From Gammaproteobacteria bacterium (GTDB taxonomy: Bacteria; Pseudomonadota; Gammaproteobacteria; Pseudomonadales; GM7GCV1), in contig JAURLY010000043.1 of NCBI GenBank assembly GCA_030830945.1, forward strand, positions 1-10,881: 10,881 bases of DNA. The letters are read 5' to 3'. A model generated the notes under the pieces. The model was not told where the DNA came from, made no database searches, and saw only the letters and a list, made by a program, of their open reading frames with translations. The translations under genes were made by a program, and so were the position numbers. How positions within the stretch are numbered: the first letter of the stretch is position 1; each line of letters starts with the position of its first letter. Positions 6,888-10,881 of this stretch are shown here, piece by piece.

Positions 6888-7775
6888 TTACTTTGAGCCA
6901 CTTTTTTCATCTACCAGCCCCAAAAAACCCTTAAACCTGCTGGCTTCAATTTTCCCGGATGAAAAGGCCTCCTGGACCGCACAGCCCTTATCTATTCCGT
7001 GAGCACAATTACGGTACTGACAGAACTCAGAAACCTTGAAAATTTCTGGAAATCCGCGAAGTATTTCCTGTGGAGTCCAGTCACTATTACCAAACTCCCG
7101 TATACCAGGAGAGTCCATTATCCAGCCATGTCCTGCCATCTGATAAATATGTGAAGCGGTTGTGGTATGCCGCCCTTTGGCTCGTTTATCTGAAAGCACT
7201 CCCACTCGGGCAATCGAATCTTTCAATATGCCGTTAATCAATGACGATTTTCCAACGCCTGATTGTCCTACAAAGGCGAGTTTTTTTTCCTGCATCCAGT
7301 GGGCTAATTCCAAAAGGTTATGTCCAGAATGGGAGGAAACCTTAAAAACGGGGTACCCAAGCCCAGGGTAAATACGCTGAACTTCATCCAATACAGGCGT
7401 GAAACCCAAATCCGACTTATTGATAACGATTGCAGGCGACAGCCCAAATATCTCTGCTGCGGCCAAATAACGGTCAATTAAATTGAGATACGGCTCGGGT
7501 TCTGACGCGATGACTATTAGCAAAGCATCCAGATTGGCTGCAATTCGCTTTTTTGTCCCGCGCTTATCCGTACGAAAAATTTCCGTATTTCGCTCTTCTC
7601 TTCCAACTATTACCCAAGGTTCGTCCTGACCATTTCCTCGTAAAAAAACCTGGTCCCCGGCAACCAGATCACCAAAGGATTGGCGCACCTGTACCTGAAA
7701 TTCAATACCTGTGTCATCACGGACTTTTGCCTGAGCGCCGTGATGGCTGATAAGCAACGCTGTTTTATTATTCAA
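6888..7775 (-). CDS. rsgA: Ribosome small subunit-dependent GTPase RsgA (YjeQ)
   Basis: RsgA is a circularly permuted GTPase that checks and matures the 30S subunit. The motifs appear in permuted order: NKSD (G4, 119-122), SSH (147-149), GQSGVGKS (P-loop, 170-177), GRHTTT (G2, 201-206) and DSPG (G3, 221-224). The C-terminal zinc site is C252, C257, H259 and C265. An OB-fold fills about residues 5-60. At 295 residues it lacks the basic N-terminal tail of the E. coli protein and is near the length of the Bacillus homologue. The start is TTG with GAGAG 5 bases upstream; the frame is open only 16 further codons and has no ATG, GTG or other TTG there. It diverges from orn, as in many gammaproteobacteria. 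Confidence 0.95.
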   Translation of the reverse strand: MNNKTALLISHHGAQAKVRDDTGIEFQVQVRQSFGDLVAGDQVFLRGNGQDEPWVIVGREERNTEIFRTDKRGTKKRIAANLDALLIVIASEPEPYLNLIDRYLAAAEIFGLSPAIVINKSDLGFTPVLDEVQRIYPGLGYPVFKVSSHSGHNLLELAHWMQEKKLAFVGQSGVGKSSLINGILKDSIARVGVLSDKRAKGRHTTTASHIYQMAGHGWIMDSPGIREFGNSDWTPQEILRGFPEIFKVSEFCQYRNCAHGIDKGCAVQEAFSSGKIEASRFKGFLGLVDEKSGSK

Positions 7776-7850
7776 AACATCTCTCGACTGTGGACTGTAT
7801 TTTTGCCATTTGAAGGTTAGAATTCATAGGAGATATAAATGGAAAGATAG
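7776..7850. promoter_or_regulatory. Divergent rsgA/orn control region
   Basis: Seventy-five bases hold both promoters and both leaders. Toward orn there is a TAGAAT -10-like hexamer (7818-7823) without a good -35. There is also a TTGAAG-18-TATAAA pair (7810-7815, 7834-7839) that would start transcription only a few bases before the orn ATG. Toward rsgA the best element is a weak TACAGT. Neither promoter can be assigned firmly. Confidence 0.35.
7828..7850 (+). promoter_or_regulatory. Shine-Dalgarno and three-codon leader ORF abutting orn
   Basis: AGGAG (7828-7832) is ideally spaced, 6 bases, from ATG at 7839, which reads Met-Glu-Arg then TAG (7848-7850). The orn ATG follows at 7851, in the same frame. 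The orn ATG itself is 18 bases from AGGAG and has only a weak GGAAAG nearby. Termination at TAG with restart at the adjacent ATG is a plausible route to orn translation. Confidence 0.45.
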
Positions 7851-8405
7851 ATGGCTGATTCTAATCGCAACGATTTAAACCTCATATGGATTGATCTGGA
7901 AATGACCGGTCTGGACACGCTCAATGATCACATCATAGAGATTGCCACACTGGTAACCGACCCGGAATTAAATATTCTTGCAGAAGGCCCTGTGATAGCA
8001 ATACATCAGCCGCCGGAAATCATGAATTCGATGGATGAATGGAACACCAATCAACATGAGCGCTCAGGGCTAACAAGTCGTGTTCTGGAGAGCACAGCCA
8101 CATTGCAGGAAGCCGAAAACGCCACGTTGGCTTTTCTGCAAAAGTGGGTCACGGCCAGGAGCTCTCCTATGTGCGGAAATTCAATCTGTCAGGATCGTCG
8201 ATTCCTCGCAAGGGAAATGCCCGAACTAGAAGCTTATTTTCACTATCGCAATCTCGACGTCAGCAGTCTCAAGGAACTTGCTCGTCGCTGGGCGCCGGAA
8301 GTAATAGGCCAGCTAACAAAACAGGGATCGCATCTGGCCATGGATGACATTCTCGACTCTATTCAGGAGCTAAAGCATTATCGCGAAACGATCATGCGCT
8401 GCTAA
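7851..8405 (+). CDS. orn: Oligoribonuclease Orn
   Basis: Orn is the 3'-5' exoribonuclease that degrades the shortest RNAs, including the pGpG made from cyclic di-GMP. The 184-residue protein has all five DEDDh catalytic residues at D15, E17, D115, H161 and D166, each shifted by three from E. coli. WIDLEMTGLD (13-22), MPELEAYFHYR (123-133) and the SLKELARRW helix (139-147) are conserved. One oddity is Cys113 where the E. coli motif GNSIGQDRR has Gly. An in-frame TAG directly before the ATG fixes this as the earliest start of the complete protein. It is divergent from rsgA and convergent with the tonB-like gene. Confidence 0.96.
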   Translation: MADSNRNDLNLIWIDLEMTGLDTLNDHIIEIATLVTDPELNILAEGPVIAIHQPPEIMNSMDEWNTNQHERSGLTSRVLESTATLQEAENATLAFLQKWVTARSSPMCGNSICQDRRFLAREMPELEAYFHYRNLDVSSLKELARRWAPEVIGQLTKQGSHLAMDDILDSIQELKHYRETIMRC

Positions 8406-8411
8406 CAAGGA

Positions 8412-8426
8412 AGACCTCAGGGGTCT
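8412..8426. terminator. Possible bidirectional terminator between orn and tonB
   Basis: AGACC and GGTCT form a 5-base stem with a 5-base loop, between the orn stop and the end of the tonB-like gene, and cover the latter's TGA. On the plus strand only a short GTTT follows, so intrinsic termination would be weak. The position between convergent genes is its main support. Confidence 0.3.
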
Positions 8427-9289
8427 GTTTGCAAAAGACCACCCGGTAAAAATTGCCAGGTTCGAATAAATACAATTTTGTCGTACTTCGCTTCCAGCTC
8501 CCGGGAAAATGGCTCAAAGGGAGCGGATAGCCGAGCAATGCGAACAGCTGATCTATCCAGAATTGAAGATCCCGAAGACTCAGTAATTTCCGTGCTTTCA
8601 AGAGTGCCATCGGGCAAAACTGTCAGCTTCATTCTCAAACTTCCGAAAATGCCATCCTGAATGGACTCCCGGGGATAATTCTGATTGCCAATCTCAATGA
8701 CCCTTTGCTGCATATGTGCATGATATTCAGCATCTTCCCTGGCTTTAGCAGCAACCGAAGTCAAGGCACCAATTCTCGGACGACGCGCATACTCCTGCTC
8801 CAGCATATCCAGGCGCGCCATCAACGATTGCTTGGCACTCGCAGAAGTAATATTTGGGACATTTGGCATCAGCGCCGACGCATTACTTGATTTTACGCTG
8901 GTCTCGGATTGGGTCTGCGTGACCAAAACATCAGCGTTCATATCACCACCCTGAAGCTGTAATGGCTGTTGCGGTGCTTGACCCTGCTCCCCATTCAGAT
9001 TTGCCCTGGACTCCGGGTTGGGGCTGGTTGGAACCAGAGCTTCTTCCAATGTTCCACTGGCTTGCTGATTCTGCTGTGCTAAAAAATCCGCTTCATCCGG
9101 AGACTCAGAAGAATAGTGAGTAACCAGAGTCACGTCGAGGTCTGAATGGCTCGGCCTCGACTCCACCCAATTGAACACAACGCCAAAAATCAGGATCAGG
9201 TGAATCGCAACAGCGATAAAGAAACCAAAACCAAACCGATCACCACTGTCGACATTAAGTTGGTAACCGCCTGAAACCTGTCCCGTCAT
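8417..9289 (-). CDS. TonB-family energy transducer, TonB3-like
   Basis: TonB proteins carry proton-motive energy from ExbB/ExbD in the inner membrane to outer membrane receptors. This 290-residue protein has one membrane segment (about 21-41) with the conserved His at position 30. A Gln/Ser/Asn-rich spacer (60-150) follows instead of the usual Pro-Glu/Pro-Lys repeats, then a charged helical stretch (153-198), then the TonB C-terminal domain from NYP (204-206) through a Ser-Gly turn (239-241) to RTWQF (276-280). The position directly after gshB and near pilG matches P. aeruginosa TonB3, which is needed for twitching motility; that role here is inferred from context. The start has AGGAG 9 bases upstream, overlapping the gshB stop codon, so the two genes look translationally coupled. 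Confidence 0.85.
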   Translation of the reverse strand: MTGQVSGGYQLNVDSGDRFGFGFFIAVAIHLILIFGVVFNWVESRPSHSDLDVTLVTHYSSESPDEADFLAQQNQQASGTLEEALVPTSPNPESRANLNGEQGQAPQQPLQLQGGDMNADVLVTQTQSETSVKSSNASALMPNVPNITSASAKQSLMARLDMLEQEYARRPRIGALTSVAAKAREDAEYHAHMQQRVIEIGNQNYPRESIQDGIFGSLRMKLTVLPDGTLESTEITESSGSSILDRSAVRIARLSAPFEPFSRELEAKYDKIVFIRTWQFLPGGLLQTDP

Positions 9290-9298
9290 TAAAAAAAG

Positions 9299-9303
9299 CT
9301 CCT
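9299..9303 (-). promoter_or_regulatory. tonB ribosome binding site overlapping the gshB stop codon
   Basis: The last two bases of the gshB TAG (9302-9304) begin the AGGAG that lies 9 bases before the tonB ATG. Only 12 bases separate the genes, so ribosomes leaving gshB could start tonB directly. Confidence 0.5.
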
Positions 9304-10261
9304 AACTCTTTAAACGCTTTGCAACAGCATCCATCAAAAGACCGCCTATATCCGTTCCCGCTTCACGATCAATCTCACGAATACAGGTCGGACTGGTTAC
9401 ATTGATCTCCGTTAAGTAATCTCCAATCACATCCAGGCCGACAAAAATTAATCCTCTTTCCCGAAGATCATCTGCCACTTGCTCAACAATCCATCGATCC
9501 CTTGCCGTCAACTCCTGAACCAGGCCTCGCCCTCCAGCCGCAAGATTACCGCGAGTTTCCCCCTGGGCAGGCACTCGCGCCAGACAGAAGGGTACCGGCT
9601 CCCCATCGATAAGCAGGATTCGTTTGTCTCCGCTCAGGATTTCCGGAAGATATTTTTGCGCCATGATGGGCTGACTGCCATGCTCTGTGAGAGTTTCCAG
9701 TATGACACTCAAATTGTGCTCTTGCGGACGGGCCCGAAAAATTGAACTCCCACCCATACCGTCCAACGGCTTGTAAATAACATCATGATATTGCTGGTAG
9801 AAGTCTTTCAGTCGTCTCTGATCCGCACTAACAATCAGGGGTGGGCAGCACTGCGGGAAATTTGTTGCAAACAGTTTTTCATTGCAGTCCCGAAGCGAAC
9901 CAGGCTTATTGACGATTAAAACACCTTGCTGCTCGAGTCGCTCAAGCAAATAGGTTGAATAGATATAGTTAGTATCAAAGGGAGGATCCTTGCGCATGAA
10001 GATCGCATCAAGCTCAGCCAAATCCATATCCTCAGATTCACCCAGAACATACCAGGACTCCTGATCAAGGTTAACCTCCAGCGTTTGGACGCTGGCAATT
10101 ATTTTTCCGTCGCTCAAGCTCATGGCGAGCTGTTCGATGTAATATACCTTCCAATCTCTTGCTTGAGCAGCGAGAATCATGGCAAGACTACTGTCTTTTT
10201 TGGTATTCAGCTTGGATATAGGGTCAAGTACAAACCCGACCAATATGTTTCTATGTTGCAA
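9302..10261 (-). CDS. gshB: Glutathione synthetase
   Basis: GshB joins gamma-glutamylcysteine and glycine using ATP, the second step of glutathione synthesis in the cytoplasm. The 319-residue protein matches the E. coli enzyme along its length: N-domain LDPISKLNTKKDSS (12-25), MRKDPPFD (89-96), VNKPGSLRDCNEKL (117-130), ATP-grasp KPLDGMGG (164-171), the glycine-rich ETRGNLAAGG (235-244), and EINVTSPTCIRE (285-296), which supplies metal and substrate contacts. The start is TTG with AGGAG at 10267-10271, 5 bases away; no ATG fits. It is the first gene of a pair with the tonB-like gene and diverges from pilG. Confidence 0.96.
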   Translation of the reverse strand: MQHRNILVGFVLDPISKLNTKKDSSLAMILAAQARDWKVYYIEQLAMSLSDGKIIASVQTLEVNLDQESWYVLGESEDMDLAELDAIFMRKDPPFDTNYIYSTYLLERLEQQGVLIVNKPGSLRDCNEKLFATNFPQCCPPLIVSADQRRLKDFYQQYHDVIYKPLDGMGGSSIFRARPQEHNLSVILETLTEHGSQPIMAQKYLPEILSGDKRILLIDGEPVPFCLARVPAQGETRGNLAAGGRGLVQELTARDRWIVEQVADDLRERGLIFVGLDVIGDYLTEINVTSPTCIREIDREAGTDIGGLLMDAVAKRLKS

Positions 10262-10390
10262 ATCTGCTCCTAACTTGAGCTGTTAAAGGTAAATGGCAGC
10301 TTCGCAATTGGCGTATTGTGTACACGAGCGTTATCAAAGCTAGCACGAGTGCGCGTACCGAATGCGAGATCTGCTTCACAGAGTAGAGCA

Positions 10391-10401
10391 TTTTCCTAAA
10401 T
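10391..10401 (+). repeat. TTTTCCTAAAT direct repeat, copy 1
   Basis: An exact 11-base match to 10477-10487, offset by 86 bases, in the pilG upstream region. It may be a regulator site or chance similarity in an AT-rich stretch. Confidence 0.35.
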
Positions 10402-10476
10402 TACGGTTTGCTCATTGTTGTGTTTATTATACCTTTACGACAATATTGAAAAGTTATTACCTTAAAAAATAAGGGT

Positions 10477-10487
10477 TTTTCCTAAAT
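10477..10487 (+). repeat. TTTTCCTAAAT direct repeat, copy 2
   Basis: The second copy ends on the first two bases of the small leader ORF start codon at 10486, close to pilG. A protein bound here would cover the leader start and could affect pilG translation or transcription. Confidence 0.35.
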
Positions 10488-10506
10488 GGGGCGCACAGCA
10501 CAATGA
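10486..10506 (+). other. Six-codon leader ORF overlapping the pilG start
   Basis: ATG at 10486 reads Met-Gly-Arg-Thr-Ala-Gln and stops at TGA (10504-10506), overlapping the pilG ATG as ATGA. AAGGG lies 10 bases before it, a weak ribosome site. pilG has no good Shine-Dalgarno of its own, so coupled translation is possible, but so short an ORF could be chance. Confidence 0.25.
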
Positions 10507-10862
10507 AAGTCATGGTGGTTGATGACAGTAATACTATTCGCCGCACCGTTGAGACCATCTTAAGCAAAATCGGCTGCAGTGTAATAACGGCAATTGATGG
10601 TTACGACGCGCTGGCCAAAATTGCTGAAACCAAACCAGATCTTATCTTTATCGACATTATGATGCCTCGTCTTGATGGCTATCAGACTTGTGCCCTTGTA
10701 AAGAACAATCCAGCCTACAAAGCCACACCGGTTGTAATGCTATCCAGTAAAGATGGTCTGTTTGATAAAGCGAAAGGCAGGATTGTTGGCTCAGATCAGT
10801 ATCTAACAAAGCCCTTTAGTAAAGACGAACTTTTGGAAGTCTACGAAAAGTACGCTTCTTAA
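10503..10862 (+). CDS. pilG: Twitching motility response regulator PilG
   Basis: A single-domain CheY-like receiver of 119 residues. It has the acidic pair D7/D8, phosphoacceptor D51 in FIDIMMPRLDGYQTC (49-63), S81 in MLSSKDG (79-85) and K103 in LTKPFSK (101-107). KGRIVGSDQYLTKPF (91-105) and IDIMMPRLDGYQTCAL are shared almost exactly with P. aeruginosa PilG, which acts downstream of the ChpA kinase to promote type IV pilus extension. It is shorter than the Pseudomonas protein at both ends, lacking about nine N-terminal residues and a C-terminal tail. The frame upstream is open only to TAA at 10470 and has no start codon. pilH and the rest of a pil-chp cluster would be expected to the right. 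Confidence 0.92.
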   Translation: MKVMVVDDSNTIRRTVETILSKIGCSVITAIDGYDALAKIAETKPDLIFIDIMMPRLDGYQTCALVKNNPAYKATPVVMLSSKDGLFDKAKGRIVGSDQYLTKPFSKDELLEVYEKYAS

Positions 10863-10881
10863 CACTAAATATTGATAAAAA

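Larger units (their letters stand above)
10262..10502. promoter_or_regulatory. Divergent gshB/pilG control region
   Basis: The half nearer pilG is AT-rich and contains a TATTAT hexamer (10425-10430) continuing into TATACC, a -10-like sequence, but no well-placed -35. Toward gshB, TTGATA (near 10333-10338, minus strand) is a fair -35 without a convincing -10. An 11-base direct repeat, described separately, lies on the pilG side. No coding region is supported here beyond a six-codon leader. Confidence 0.35.

Noticed and set aside
6866..6890. Intrinsic terminator after rsgA
   Set aside because: Only a four-base CAAG/CTTG pairing without a T-run is present.

Overview
The window looks like the chromosome of a gammaproteobacterium, probably a marine or Pseudomonas/Cellvibrio-related lineage, with GC a little under one half by eye. 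Three gene groups support this: a divergent rsgA/orn pair, a tonB3-like gene beside gshB, and a PilG response regulator divergent from gshB. The last group is the same order as around gshB-pilG in Pseudomonas aeruginosa. No tRNA, rRNA, IS element or CRISPR array was seen, and no stretch over 300 bases lacks a gene.

Left half (1-6705, minus strand): a two-gene operon fills about 60% of the window. The first gene (5236-6705) encodes a TPR plus beta-barrel outer membrane protein resembling Slam (surface lipoprotein assembly modifier, DUF560). Eighteen bases later, with its own Shine-Dalgarno, starts a giant exported protein that stays open for 1739 codons and runs off the left edge. In order it has a type I signal peptide, a FecR domain, an acidic Asp/Glu/Gly linker, two thrombospondin type 3-like calcium loops, and at least four and a half modules of about 280-290 residues. 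The modules carry W-G-x-W, H-F-G-Y-T-E-D and A-G-G-T-x-P-T-D signatures that recall the beta-barrel domains of Slam cargo proteins such as TbpB. The working model (inference) is a dedicated outer membrane translocator and its long, non-lipidated, multi-module surface or secreted cargo. This is the most interesting part of the window.

Middle (6888-8405): rsgA (minus) and orn (plus) diverge from a 75-base region. rsgA uses a TTG start. orn is preceded by a three-codon leader ORF that has the better Shine-Dalgarno and stops directly against the orn start codon.

Right (8417-10881): gshB (TTG start) and a tonB3-like gene form a coupled minus-strand operon that converges on orn. Across a 241-base region, pilG runs rightward and presumably opens a pil-chp type IV pilus chemosensory cluster beyond the window. 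TonB3 in P. aeruginosa is linked to twitching motility, so this block combines glutathione synthesis with pilus-related functions.
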